Part shown: positions 1-12,149 of the stretch, in pieces | Layout: the number at the start of each line of letters is the position of its first letter | Position numbering within the stretch: the stretch's first letter is position 1 | Origin: Liolophura sinensis | Lineage: Eukaryota; Mollusca; Polyplacophora; Chitonida; Chitonidae | Assembly (NCBI RefSeq): GCF_032854445.1 | Contig: NC_088301.1 | Coordinates: 48,417,116-48,481,115, forward strand | Direction: 5' to 3' | Length of the DNA stretch: 64,000 nucleotides | Made by a program: the position numbers and the translations under genes | Notes under the pieces: model-generated | Told to the model about the DNA's origin: nothing | Databases searched by the model: none | The model's input: the letters and a program-made list of their open reading frames with translations, nothing else

Positions 1-2130
1 TACTTTAACTAATTAGGTAAAGTTTTAATCGTTCATGATACAGTTCGACTCAGTAAATGTTTTTATTTTTTTTTTTCAAATAAGCTAAAATGTTCATCTA
101 AAATGGCATAAAGTTATGGGATAATCCAGGCGTTTTATTTGGCATTTTGCGGCCGGTGAGAGCTTCACTCTCCCTACCTCAGTCAATTTTCTCGGTTGAC
201 CGATCCGGTCGACATGCAGGAAGTCACAAGCCCCTCTTTATTCCACGCTGTTATCTGTTGTCTAACTGTATTTACAGAGTATCGTTTGGAGTCTAAAATG
301 CTGAAAAATTTCGAATTGTAATAATGCAAGGTCCATGCCACAAAGGAGCAGGAAATATCACACTCAGTCCTTCAATATTTCTCTAAACTCTGCATTCTAA
401 GTTGTTTAGATACTGGTTAGTCATTTCTTATTGTTTCGAAAAAGGTGCAAATGGCGAGTGATAATACCATGTTACTATATATTTGATCATGAGAAAGAGC
501 AATAAATTCTGCACTTAACAATTATGATATACATTAACCAGCCTGTGTCGTCCTCTCTACCTGCACATAGCTGCTCAATGTGATAAAAAAATACCAACTG
601 AAAGTTAAAGTGATGATTTATGTGTTGCTTCAGATTATTGGTGAATGTTTCTTATATATGTTAAGAATGAAATTTCGACTGTAAATTGAATTACAGATTC
701 AATTATTTCCCTTATTCTCATAGGAGACTCTCTTGTTGATGTTGCTAAGACAGAAGCTGGTGTATATCAAGACTCCAAACATTAAATTTAATACAATTTA
801 GTTGGGAGCGTGATTTGGATTCTTGAATCTGCGCTTGATTTGAAATCAACTAAGGTAACACTTTTTTTTTATTGCTTTGCATAGATTATTATGTGAGCAT
901 GATTATAGACGTTCTCGTCGGAGTCGACCTCATTGGGTGAGTTTCACATCTCGGATTGACGATAGAATGCAAACGTGTGGTTACTGGGAGAGGAAAATAA
1001 GTAATACATGCACGCCAGTATTATCTAAGATCCACTGAGTTTGGCGTATTCTTGCTGTTGTACACAGAAGGAAGGAGGGGGGGTGTAGAGTTTGTGACCG
1101 GCGGACAGGTCGTCTATTATTCAACAAGGATGCCGGGAGCTAGGATTATCCGTCAACTGACAGGTTCCAGAATTGCTGGTTTTCCCGCCACTAATTTAAA
1201 ACAGCGGCCAAAATGCTTTGAATGCTTCAGGGTTTTGTCCACAATGGCCAAAGGAGTAATGGGGCAACAATTAATGCCGATGTGTCAGCTTATAAAATGC
1301 GGTAGCCGTGATACCTGGGGGACAAAGGATTTTAATTGCAGGTAGCCTGGATACGAACAATGCTTTTGGTACAGGTGAGATCTGCGAGATTTGACCAAGC
1401 TGAAATGTCTGGAAGACGACATGCCAGGCAAGACTCCCTCACCCCGGACGACACGGGTACGATGACTGTGTCCACCTATAATGAACAACAGGTGAAGAGG
1501 TCGCGACAACTATTCAATCTACTATCATACTGACATACGTAACCAGCAAGCATCTGTCACAAAACGCAGAAATGAAATTACTTGTGGCCACCGCCTCATA
1601 TGAAGGCTAAATCAGCAGAATATATTGTCAATACATTCCTGTGAATGCTGAACTCATGTACAGCACAGGCGTTACAAATGCAAAAAATTGTATGTTTTAT
1701 TTATATAACTATAACAGTTAGGATAATATGTAACTTCCTATGCGGGAATGTGAAATAGATTGGCGGATTATCTATTTAAAATATTTCAGTGGGCCAATCC
1801 CAACTCTGTTGAAAGATTATCAACTCAGGTCCATTATAGGAACTTTAAGAAATGTATCTATTCAAATATAAGGGATAAATCCTTGTAAAGTAGAATACAA
1901 AAAGCTGTATACACTGAAACGCCAGTAGTTGTAAGGTATATACCATAATTAGGAAACCATGAAGACTCTAATACACAGATGACACACTATGTTTCATCCA
2001 ACAGAATTTGGACTAGTTTTTGCCAAATGTGACCATTAGGTCAATTTGTGAGATTATCATAACAACAACATACGGAACTTCTGGTGATAATTCAGATTTT
2101 GTCCAGCACGCCAACTTCATTCCAATTACT
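1..2130. other. Intergenic or intronic DNA, no gene seen
   Basis: AT-rich sequence with many stops in all frames. An open frame at 1052-1345 (+, 97 codons) and an overlapping one on the other strand (1285-1509) lie in a locally GC-richer patch; neither resembles a family I know, and neither has convincing splice sites or a promoter. Nothing else is supported. Confidence 0.6.
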
Positions 2131-2340
2131 CTTATTCTGCTTGACCACCCAGATTTTGATCCCCCTTGATTTCTTCTTCAAAATGAAGAACAACGCCCAT
2201 CTCCCCCCTCCTCAACTTCCCATTTCCGACGCCCCCCCCCCCCTTTTCGGTCCAACCCCATCTTATTTTCCTGTTCCCTGTCCCCCTCCCACCCCGAACA
2301 CTCGCCTCTCCCCAGCATCTGGGTCCCTCCCCTGCGGCGG
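2131..2340 (+). repeat. Pyrimidine-rich tract
   Basis: The plus strand is strongly C/T-biased over about 200 bases, with runs of C including one of about 13 at 2229-2241. The open frames here on both strands are proline-rich or glycine-rich by-products of the composition. Such strand asymmetry can form triplex (H-DNA). It ends just before a TATA-like motif. Confidence 0.6.
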
Positions 2341-2355
2341 GAATTCCTCGATGAG

Positions 2356-2465
2356 TATTTAAGCAGCAGCCAGGTATTATGACCAGGTAGTAGTGAATCC
2401 ACCACCAACAAAGGCTCTGCAAAGGTGACTTGACAGATTTCATCCCAGAAATTTGTTTTTAACAG
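2356..2465 (+). promoter_or_regulatory. Candidate TATA box plus noncoding first exon
   Basis: TATTTAA at 2356-2362 is followed about 100 bases later by a strong splice donor (AACAG then GTAAGCG, exon end 2465). No ATG in between opens a frame that reaches the donor, so this would be a 5' UTR exon. I could not connect it to a downstream coding exon. The call rests on two short motifs. Confidence 0.2.
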
Positions 2466-5400
2466 GTAAGCGGTCAGAATATTTCAGAATGAATCTTAGA
2501 AGGTTTTAGATCTTTATCTATGGAGGAGTATGTTTAAATTTTAGTCATTGTTTCCACCGTTTTTACTTAATATACAAGTCTGTTTAATTAGCTATGTTCG
2601 GAAGGAGGATATCAGGTTTATGGACACATTTGTATATTGCAGTATACTTTACAGCTCAAATGCCGTAACAGATTGTGCCCTTTCACAAGACAAGCTATGG
2701 GTATATCTCATGCAGACTTTGGGAAAGCCGAATCTAGCGCCTTATCACCGAAATACGATGTTAACTATTATTGAAATGATTAATTGCAATGACCAATTTT
2801 CAGAGCAAACAAAGCATATATATGTAGTATGTTATGTGGTTTTACAGTCGTACAAAGCTTTGGTTAAATATGGAGTAAAACTGGTGCAATAGCAAATTCA
2901 TTGTAGTTAATGTTGAATAACTATTGATTAACGCCACTTCGATAATACAGCAGTGGTGTTGTAGCAATGTTTATCATTAAATCGTTTGACAAATTTTACA
3001 AGGAATTTATGCATCATGGGGATTAAATCAGTTTTGTTAGGTATGTCTTAAAGCTATAATGATTACAACTTTACTGATATCACTTACATGCAACAAACGT
3101 CAATTACAAAGATTGTGGCTTTCAGATACCTGTACTTCTGATAATTCTTTCGGTATAGATACTACTGATGCACATATCAAACTATTGAATCTGTTGAGAT
3201 ACTTGTCCCTGTAGGATAAACACGTTTTAAGGTATGGAATTCGCGCTAATTGGAGAAATGTGTTGCCTCAATGACGAGCTTTGGAGCTCTGACGGGCTGT
3301 ATACAAGAATAACCATGTTTAGTCAAAACACATTTAATTATCCAGCACAGGGTGGTGATGATGATCAAAAGTTCTTGCGTTATGTCAAATCTTGCCTTCT
3401 CCTTTTGACTCGCGAAAGTCATGGATGCAATCGTAGAGGCTTTGCGGGATAGATATTAGTCAGGGCTATAAATTTACAAGCAATACCCCAATATAGGGTT
3501 TGAACATGCCAACTAGCAAACAATATATTTTATATGGTATTTGATGAAATCATCAGTCCACTGATGCACAAATATTACTCCAAAGAACATCCTATGCTCT
3601 TTTTTGCTATGAAAATAACACGTTTCTGCGCATTTAGATATGAAATTGTCAAAATTAAATTCTTCCTTGCTGATAAGTATATGAACTCTTATGCAAAATA
3701 TAGGGATTCTGTCGCCATTAACACCTACCCTGTGGCTGGCCCTGACCACTCGTCATATGAGAGGCCAGAGTTTTATTACGTATATGAATGACAGATCCGT
3801 TCACAGTGTTACGTAATAATGCCCTGCATTTCTACCTGGTGACGTATGCATGTAGCAGTGATAATTAGCAGGCACGGTAGTTAGTTAACCTGCAGAGGTC
3901 CCCATCCATGCTTGTCTATGCTTTTTAGGTAGATTTTACATGATTTGTACTGCGTGCTGTTTTGATCACCTACGCGACATTCCGAGTAGGCAAAAATAGT
4001 TGTCAATTTCTACTGTTGAATGACCCGTGGTCAAGCCGAAGTAAGAGAGCGAGCTGACCTTGGTTGTTGTAAAAGATCGATCCGATGACGACAAACCTGT
4101 TTTCTCCGCGCTGTGCAGCCGTTATGCAATACCTGCGTGCGCAGATGGTCCTTATTGGTCAAGCGGTCAGTGTACAGGTCAGGTTCTCCCTGCCTACGTT
4201 CGCTATAAGCTAGATGTCCATGTCCTATAATCATGCGGACAGCGCCATGCCCCAAGATCTTTGAATTAGCTTCATATCAAGCTTGGTTGTAGAAGGTAAT
4301 GTTTCTACCTGAAAATAGGCACGGTAAGCTTTTATTTTTTATTTTATTATTTTTTTCTTCTATTGGTGGTTGTAAACGCCCACATTTTGATAATGCCGAT
4401 TATCCTTGTGGTTAAAAAATTTTAACCACAGGGATTACGTTTAAGAGTCTACACCGCACAGTAATTTACTTCTGGTCTTATATACATAGGGGACACATTT
4501 ATTGAAAATCAAATTATAACGGAGCTTTTCTCAAGAACGCGACTTCCTTCACGCTGCATATTTTGTCTGGATAGCGTAGAGCTGGTTGTTCACGAGAGTA
4601 AACCTGCATATGAGGCCACGTGATTTAAGCTAGAGAGTACTGGCGTGTTTGCGACATGTCGGTCATGTAATGACAGGGTAACGGAACATTAACAACCATT
4701 GCCCACATTTTGTTTTGACCACTAGTTTGTTTGGAACTTTTTCCTGTTGCCCTGTGTTACACATTGTAGCAACGGCAAGCCGAATTTATCAACAGGGTAT
4801 ATTCTAATTTGAGATTGCAAGTTTTGGTTGACTGATTTCTTCGCATATTTGCTTTGTTCACAGCAAGAGCACTCAACAAAAAAATCCCTTGGAATAGTCT
4901 TTTTCATTCACACATTAATCCAGTAATCTTTCGGACCTTTCTGCTTTCGCTAGTTAAGTTCTCTGGACACCGAATAATGATGGCCCCATGCAACGAAGGC
5001 TTAGTCCAGGTTACGCAACGCTGTTAGCACAAGCTGCCGCATTGTCAGGTTGAAGTTAACGCGCAGTGGCAGGTATTGACTTGTCCAAGCTTAACAACTG
5101 TAAAATTATAATGATCTATTATTTTCCGTGGAATTACCTAACGACAAATGACCACTGCTTGTGGCCTGGCTATAAATACAGCCTACTGATCATGGGTTCG
5201 TCAGTTAAGCCTTGGACTCTGCCCGAGTCACTTGCCACCTGTCGGACTACCTTAAACAGCTAGAGCTACCTTAAACGATGTCTGACCAAAACTTAGTGAC
5301 CAGGACACACGTCTATGTTTTATTGGTTCACGTTCTTAGAGCAATGCTATTTGTTTTGTTTGCTTATATCAGATGCCTACAGCCGACTTCAGTCTAGTGC

Positions 5401-6631
5401 AGGGTGTGTACCCCTGCTATGCATGTTGTCTTTACCGTGAATGGCACTAGTAGAATTCACGGTGACTCTGATACCCGTGGTTCAACTAGTGACATACATG
5501 GTTTAGATTGGCTTTCCGACAAGGTTTCAACCACGGACCCTCGATGAAGGGATAACAACCAAACACTTGGCCTTGCGGTATATTCATTATTACACTCGCA
5601 TGTTGGGGTTTCTACTGTTTCTCCAAATTTCGTCCTCACGTCTTCGAGAATTTATCCGCTTTTAGCTGGTTGTCTCTCGTTGTCGGGAAGATAAACATTG
5701 GAGAAACGTCGGGAACATCAAGGTGTGCAATTGTTGTAAAAAGTTTTAAATAAGATTATTTTTTTATTTCTCTAGTTAAGTCACACGACCAAGAGGTTAA
5801 TTCAGTATATATTTGTATAAGCATTTACCGCCTTTTCACTGTATCCATTGTACATAATGTTTATGTCTTTATGTTTGCACCGGATTAGTTTACAGTTCGC
5901 CTTCAGGTGACAAGTACAAACGACCCTACTGTACAATATACGACAGGGCTGACTGTTGGGAACGATTCACTTACCGATAGAAAATTATGCCATTTTCCCA
6001 GATATTAAGTCACAGAATCTCCCTACCACAATGTATGAATTCATTTCACACTGTTTTCGACATTTCCAAACTTCAGAATTGAAATGTCCAAGATATATAT
6101 TTCTACACTTTTTTCTGCTCTATTTTAATATTGTCCAAATGATCCCTGTTGAAAATGTCTACAAATCTTTCTATCTCGATACATAACAAAGTTTGCATTT
6201 GTACATTGTTACTCAAAATCAATACATTTTTAAAAAGTTACATAAGCTCAAAATGAAAAAAATAAGGATATGGTCAACCATATCAAACGACACGCCGCAG
6301 TCTAACACAGTGACTAGTCCGCTTGTACGTTTTCTGTCTGTTAAGTTAAGGTCTGCAACTCCACTTCTCTCTTTAACCCCTTAGGGCTGTCTTGTTCTCT
6401 TATCGTACTTGCCAATCACACAATGCCCACTTTCCCTGGATCTCGAAAGAGAACAATACCTTTTTGTAAGGTGGATTGTCCCGCTTGGTCTATTCAGCCT
6501 TGAATGAATGTCCTATGTCATCTGTACCTATGGCTTGCCCGCTGGCCGAGGTGGCCTGGAGGGTTATGCAAGGGAAACAGTGCACAGTAAATCTAGTTTC
6601 TTGCTGCCCAGTCCGCCTCAGGTTTATAGTA

Positions 6632-6633
<2 letters not shown>
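2466..6633. other. No gene recognised
   Basis: Mostly AT-rich. Short frames at 2548-2892 and 3234-3452 (+) match nothing I know. A GC-richer patch at 4030-4260 is open on the minus strand (74 codons) without recognisable content. Part of 5440-5640 looks like an old SINE fragment (a TAGAATTCAC core also seen near 7015 and 27790). Otherwise nothing. Confidence 0.5.
4397..4438. repeat. Near-perfect short palindrome
   Basis: The arms TGTGGTTAAAA and TTTTAACCACA meet almost without a loop. With one or two mismatches the symmetry runs on into the flanking TTATCC/GGATTA, giving arms of about 18 bases. It could be the remnant of a palindromic MITE or a cruciform site; nothing around it suggests a terminator or other role. 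Confidence 0.7.

Positions 6634-6707
<74 letters not shown>
6634..6707. repeat. Compound microsatellite (AC)n-(TA)n
   Basis: About 57 bases of AC dinucleotide run straight into about 16 bases of TA. The His/Thr-rich and Cys/Val-rich open frames through it are artefacts of the repeat. Confidence 0.97.
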
Positions 6708-7805
6708 CTTTTGGTTAGAGCTTCGTAAATAAGGACTGTACAACTATAGCTTCAGCAAGTGAGATTGCTTTGTGAAAATCCATTCGATATCAAGTGTAGG
6801 GTGGGCACTGATGCGTGTATTATGGTAGGCCGCCATTTTGAATACTCTGTCACGGAGGGCGCCCCAGGTTTTCAGGTGTATATTTTAATGTGCATATTAT
6901 TATGCACTCGTATCGGCTGTTATCGAAGAATCCTATCCATCAAGAAGCCATCGACATTTGCATGAACGAATCAAGTCACTGATATACGGAGTTTTCCACT
7001 GCTCTTGGCACTGGTAGAATTCACTGACTTATTTTGATATCTTCAGTGGTTCTGCAGTTCCAAACTCGGTGTGCTCCTGACTGCTTGATCAGACAACGCT
7101 GGAAGAATAGATCTCAGCCGTACAGATTTGCATATATATATATATATAATCATGAGTGAATGGTATATAGATTACTTTATACCTGCATTCATATATGTAT
7201 ATTGCTGAGTGGGTAGTACACATGAATTATATGCTAACCTGTCTCGAGTGAACTGGGTCGTGATATCTGCCCTGATTTCAGGTTAGGGGTTATACGTAAG
7301 CTGTACATTCGACTGATTCACTGATAATTGATGATATGTTAGGTAAAGGTGTTCACGCCAACGTTATTTTTTATATTATACATCGCTATATTAATGACTT
7401 TTCGTTACAACATGTATTGCATATTGCCTGGCACGAGGAGTGTTTCCTTCCTAATTACAGCATATAAACTTGGCGACAAATTTGTATAGCTGTACACTTG
7501 CTTTAACGTGCTTATCTCTAATAGAAAAGGCATGTATATTCGGATGTTTCAGTATTGATGGTTTTAGCACTTGCTGATGTCTACGGGTATACACTGAATA
7601 TGAAATCTAACCTGTTAATTAGAATAAATGCTAAGAAACAAATGTGACGCATCATATTGCCATGGTATAGACAACAAGTAAGCCGAACTTTCAACTGATC
7701 TGCCATATGTTCTACATGGTCAAGGACGCGGTATTTTGGTTTCGACTAGGATTGACACGGGGGTCATAGCAAAACATGCACATGAATAATAGTGTCTCGG
7801 TCCGG
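6708..7805. other. No gene recognised
   Basis: AT-rich, stops in all frames, with a short (TA)n near 7133-7148. A TAGAATTCAC fragment at 7015 echoes the SINE-like core at 5450. Nothing else is visible. Confidence 0.6.
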
Positions 7806-7811
7806 TGCCCG

Positions 7812-7927
7812 TATAAAAAGCCATTAAGAGCACCCATAGAGAGAGAGATCGCGCGCACATTCCCACAGACTTGTGACTGAAATTAGCATTAGTTTGTTAC
7901 CCCTGTATCACACCAGTCCTGTAAAAG
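7812..7927 (+). promoter_or_regulatory. Candidate TATA promoter with short leader exon
   Basis: TATAAAA at 7812-7818 is a textbook TATA box. A short (AG) run and a CGCGCG stretch follow, then a possible donor (AAAAG then GTAAAAC) about 115 bases downstream. No downstream coding exon was found, so it may be a chance motif or a SINE or MITE regulatory remnant. Confidence 0.25.
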
Positions 7928-8021
7928 GTAAAACTTTTCGACAGCGGATACCTGCCTGCATAAAGAGCTAATAAATCTAAACATATAACAACTTATTTTG
8001 CTAACATTTATTTATTATATT

Positions 8022-8079
8022 ATAACTTATTTGATTGCTGTTTTACGCCGTGCTCAAAAATATTTCACTGGCGGCGTAT
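8022..8079 (-). mobile_element. SINE family A fragment (3' tail)
   Basis: Shows the tail motif of the main SINE here in reverse orientation: a TTATTT-rich start, then TTTTACGCCGTGCTCAA and the ATATTTCACT box. Only about 58 bases remain; the tRNA-related head is absent. Confidence 0.75.
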
Positions 8080-9521
8080 GTTACTTACGGGAACTTGGGA
8101 CGAAAATTATTGCTGGAGCTCGCGGGTTTGTTGTAGCCTGCTACAGTTTCCATGTATAATCCAACGAACACCGAAGCTGTATATTGAGGTTTTTCTACCA
8201 TTACCGTTTATACTAAAGAGTACGAAAGTTGTGTCTACATTGTATCGTATACTATCTGTACCTTACCGGTGGTATGTTTTATAGTACGCCATCATTTTTG
8301 TTATACATAGTAGATTTATTTTGAATGAAAATTCACAGCTAAGTCATGTGTAAAGGTTTATACTTACATGTATGTCCAGATAAGCCTTTGTGCATTTACA
8401 ACCAACTCGTTATCACACAGATTCTACATCAAGTCGAAAAAAAAATTTTATGTTTTCATTTTAAAAGGCTGTTCCAACGGCCACATGGTTAATGCAGTCA
8501 TATTACTGATAACAAATATATTCATATCGCTTGTATACATAGCATACAAGTTACATATTATACCGGCGTGAATCGAGGCGCAGGCCTACATGTTACGAAA
8601 ACAGATCTTCTTAAATAAGATCATTTTGATGCTATTATTAATTATAATATAGTAATTCACAACAAAGAGACCAACCATTTTCTTAAAGTTATACTTCTGT
8701 ATATCGGGCAGTGATAACTTCAGCCTTAACGTTTCACATGAAGTACAGAATCACTAGTTACAACCCCTTACCAGTTAATGCATGCGAGGTAATAAGCTTG
8801 CCTGAAAACTGAAACCATGGTGTATACATCTTATTCCATAGATTTGGAAATTTTTAATATTTAAGAACTGTTAAATCAAATTGTTTTGGCCAGATGCAAG
8901 TTATAGCATACGTGTCTATAGTCCAGTAATATTGCACGAGTGGTGTAACTCCGAAAAACGAAAGGCTCATTTTGACTCCATATTTCGGCACTTTATTTTG
9001 CCATCATCAGAAGAACTACGTTAAGCATTAAAACTAATCAATGGAACGCGTGGTTTCTGGTAACAGTGCTTTTACATGTTTAACTATGGAGGGAACAGAC
9101 ATTCATAAAACCGAAACCGTTATTTCAGGGAGCTTTTAACTCATATCTAGAAGCAATACACAGTAATAAGATTATGCCCATATAGTGTTATTAAGTTCTC
9201 GGCCCGCAGGTGATCGACAGCGAACACCGTATCACAAAGGCGTTTGATTTCATTCTACCTTATTGTGACGCGTAAATGATCAATACCTGGATACACCATT
9301 GCACTATTACTCCTCTCTTAATGCTCTAACAGCAACACGCATCCGGAAAGACGTGCAACATTTAACATTGTTAATTAGTTAGAATGTATAAGATGGACAC
9401 GATTTCTTCCAAAGATCAAGGATCTGTACTGTAAAATGCCCGTCACTGAATTCTACATTGATCTTCCAGATAATATGTCTATATATTTACACACCTGGGA
9501 TGAATATAAGAGTACGTGGGA
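8080..9521. other. No gene recognised
   Basis: AT-rich with only short frames. Around 8970-9020 lies a stretch of the form CGGCACTTTATTTTGCCATC, which resembles ends of dispersed repeats, but I cannot place it in a family. Nothing coding is supported. Confidence 0.55.
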
Positions 9522-9626
9522 TGGGCTCTGTCCGATATCCTCCCACCATAACGCTGGCCGCCGTCGTATAAGTAAAATATCCTTGAGTACGGAATAAAAA
9601 ACCAATCAAATATATAAAATAAAGTG
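9522..9626 (+). mobile_element. SINE family A, 3' half
   Basis: Reads through the family's conserved boxes in order: CTCCCACCATAACGCTGGCC, GCCGTCGTATAAGT, then the CCAATCAAAT tail and an A/T-rich end. The tRNA-like head is missing, so this is a 5'-truncated copy. Confidence 0.85.
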
Positions 9627-10439
9627 ATTATAAGAATCAGTCTGCCAGTTCCTCTGATATAGTCAATGTATGCGTGGATTTTTGAAAATACACCTTCCCA
9701 GACCCACGATACTCAAGATGAACCTTTATACACTCTTCACAACACCTGATTCTTTGAATGTAAATCTGTTAAAAAAAACAAATGATCTATCAACAATTAA
9801 AATCATCAAACATTAGATTAGTTATGATCATACATCTTAATTAATTAATTTTAAAAATACATTTCAATTAACCTTACAGCATAAATAAATTATAGAATGG
9901 TTTCGGATTTTCACGCTAGTGTTTAGTACGAGGAATCTAACCACTAACTAATACACGTGTATATCCACCCATTTCTTGCTGGAATATTACAAACAGTACA
10001 AGTTGTGTTTTTGGGACCTTGAAACTGTAATAAATGACACTCACACTTATTGCCAAGTATATTTTTATTATGAAATAGCACACTTCATCCGTCTTGCGTC
10101 AGTGGAAAATTTTACGCTTTAAGAATTGTTTGGATTGCATAATCTATAAAAGAAGTATCACTGCATGAACTAACTTTGAATGTTAATTCTTTTAATATAG
10201 TTCAATGAGCACAAATAGATTTTCCGGACGTAATGAAATTAAGCTCTTTTATGGCTTTACGTGAAATGTAAACATGAATAGTATATAAACTTGACGTTAA
10301 TGTCGAAATATGATAGAAATAGTTTCTAATCCCAGTATTTATGATCTGATACATCTTTTTTGAGCCAAATCATGTATTGATTATAGCCAAAATGAGCAGT
10401 TTCTGATGTTCGTTCTGACTTCATTCAGGAAAATACAGC
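9627..10439. other. 3' flank of the pseudokinase gene
   Basis: AT-rich noncoding sequence downstream of the minus-strand pseudokinase. A minus-strand AATAAA (read as TTTATT at 10064-10069) lies about 370 bases beyond its stop and could be its poly(A) signal. Nothing else was found. Confidence 0.5.
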
Positions 10440-11243
10440 TTATTTCTCTAGTTTCTCCAGGTGAGAAAGGATCGCCGGGGCGGATGGACGTCGCCGTGGA
10501 TCCGAAGACAACATGCCTGACATCAGGCTCTTAATACCTTTCTGGTATTTAGGGTCGTTCTGGAGAACAGAGGACAGTTTCTCGTAGTTAGGATCTGCAT
10601 TGCATGTTTCGGCTTCGCCGGTTAGGATGAAGAGGAAAAGAACGCCCAAAGCCCAAATGTCCGCTTTGAGCGGGTCGCACGGCTCGTTCTTAGGGGCGGA
10701 GATAGAACCGGCTTGATTCAGGATTCGAATAGGACTAACCCCGTTCCGGGTTACCTTTGTCGCCTGACCAAATCCAGACAGTTTGACGAGAGACCATTTC
10801 TGGAAAACTGCAACACTGTTGGCCTGGATATTGAGATGGGCGAAGCCTGCCCTGTGTAAATACGCTACTGCTCGTACAACTTGGCGAAACACAGCGATCT
10901 TCTCAACCATGCGAAAATCGTCCAGATGACCTGAGAGTGCCATCTGTAGATGCCCGTGTTTAGCATATTCCAAACCAAGGCACTGCATTGGTCCCGTGGC
11001 TATCCAGTCCACAACACGTATGATATTCCTGTGTTTCATACTTTTCAAAATGCGCTCTTCCCGATTCAGGGCTAACTTGGCTGTTTTAGTGGCCTCTGAC
11101 CGCAAACATTTCATGTAAACGAGGCGATTTGTTGACCTGCTCTGTAAGTGGAAGGTATGGTAATTCGGGCAGGTCTTCAGCAACTCGGTAACAACGTAGT
11201 TGGACGCGATAGTATTCATCAAATCCCTTGATACCAGATGCAT
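10440..11243 (-). CDS. Intronless serine/threonine-type pseudokinase
   Basis: An unbroken 267-codon frame with protein-kinase layout: N-lobe about residues 14-90, C-lobe about 91-265. VYMK (K45) fits the ATP-anchoring lysine and E62/E63 the helix-C glutamate. The glycine loop is not recognisable. The catalytic loop reads HLNIQANS (136-143) instead of HRDxKxxN, so the base Asp is Asn138 and the metal-binding Asn is Ser143. DFG reads GFG (157-159). APE is APK (183-185), while DIWALG (195-200) keeps the helix-F aspartate. Loss of catalytic and metal residues predicts no phosphotransfer; a scaffold or allosteric role is inference. The fold resembles short STKs such as the SBK group, but family placement is uncertain. 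The frame stays open upstream for 16 codons to a possible acceptor, so a further 5' exon is possible. The intact frame argues against decay. Confidence 0.85.
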   Translation of the reverse strand: MHLVSRDLMNTIASNYVVTELLKTCPNYHTFHLQSRSTNRLVYMKCLRSEATKTAKLALNREERILKSMKHRNIIRVVDWIATGPMQCLGLEYAKHGHLQMALSGHLDDFRMVEKIAVFRQVVRAVAYLHRAGFAHLNIQANSVAVFQKWSLVKLSGFGQATKVTRNGVSPIRILNQAGSISAPKNEPCDPLKADIWALGVLFLFILTGEAETCNADPNYEKLSSVLQNDPKYQKGIKSLMSGMLSSDPRRRPSAPAILSHLEKLEK

Positions 11244-11540
11244 TTGTGGTTTACCTTTTGTTGAGCCTTTAGAAAACCAACCTGAAAGTTACAATAATGC
11301 ATTAGGTACTTATCCCGCATCATACAAAATACTCTGCTGTTCATTGGACAACAACGTTCACGTGGGGTACAGATATATTCTTAAATCCTGTCAATCTTAA
11401 GTCAAATGTGTTTGCTGAGTAGGCCATCTCCCATTGTTGGGGTCCAACAATGGTCACATCGCTGAAGTCATTCACCTATACATCGGGTTTCTGCAATGAA
11501 TTCATGGGTCTTTGCAGGATAAATTCATTACATGATGACT

Positions 11541-11652
11541 CAGTGATAGGATACGCAAATATATGGTGTCATTAATCCTCATATTGGGCTAGACTGACGC
11601 CTCGCCTAATATGAGGTTTACTGACACAATATATTTGCGTATCCTATCACTG
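11541..11652. repeat. Long hairpin: 49-bp arms, 14-bp loop
   Basis: The left arm (11541-11589) and right arm (11604-11652) are reverse complements with 4 mismatches in 49; the loop is 14 bases. Both arms begin with CAGTGATAGGATACGCAAAT at the outer end. It lies about 300 bases upstream of the pseudokinase start. The best readings are a foldback MITE or a transcribed hairpin giving small RNAs. I see no clear target-site duplication. Confidence 0.9.
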
Positions 11653-12149
11653 TGTAACCATGCAACTAATAAAACCTATTGTGTAGAGCTTCGACCGTAT
11701 ACATATAGGTAGATATGAAAACAACATGTATACTGTAGAATATATATATAGTAACATAATACATTACATTTGTCACTTAGATCACTGAAAGGTCATTTAC
11801 ATACATTACGTAAGCTTGAAGACCAAACACCCAGTATCTCGCCCTGTAGATGTCAAACTTTCAAACAAAATGTCGCATTATACTATAAGGATTGATCAAA
11901 AGGAAGAGGGTAGAGAATAATTGACCTTCTAGAAAATTCATAGAAATGGGCCTGAAACTAGCAATACGCTTAACATATTTGCAAATTGCTAATATAGTAC
12001 GCTAATTACATTTAGACAAGAAAGATAAATTTGTCTTCTGTACATAATCTATATACACTTCTAATCCATAGGAACCAAAAAATCTAGATAAAAAATGCAA
12101 TTTTATTTCCACTTTAAATATTTTTTATATGCACAACATAGTTTTGCTC

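Noticed and set aside
2132-2443. Gly/Arg-rich and Pro-rich ORFs
   Set aside because: Composition artefact of the pyrimidine-rich tract.
6476-6732. Frames ending in His/Thr repeats
   Set aside because: They run through the AC/TA microsatellite and have no other content.
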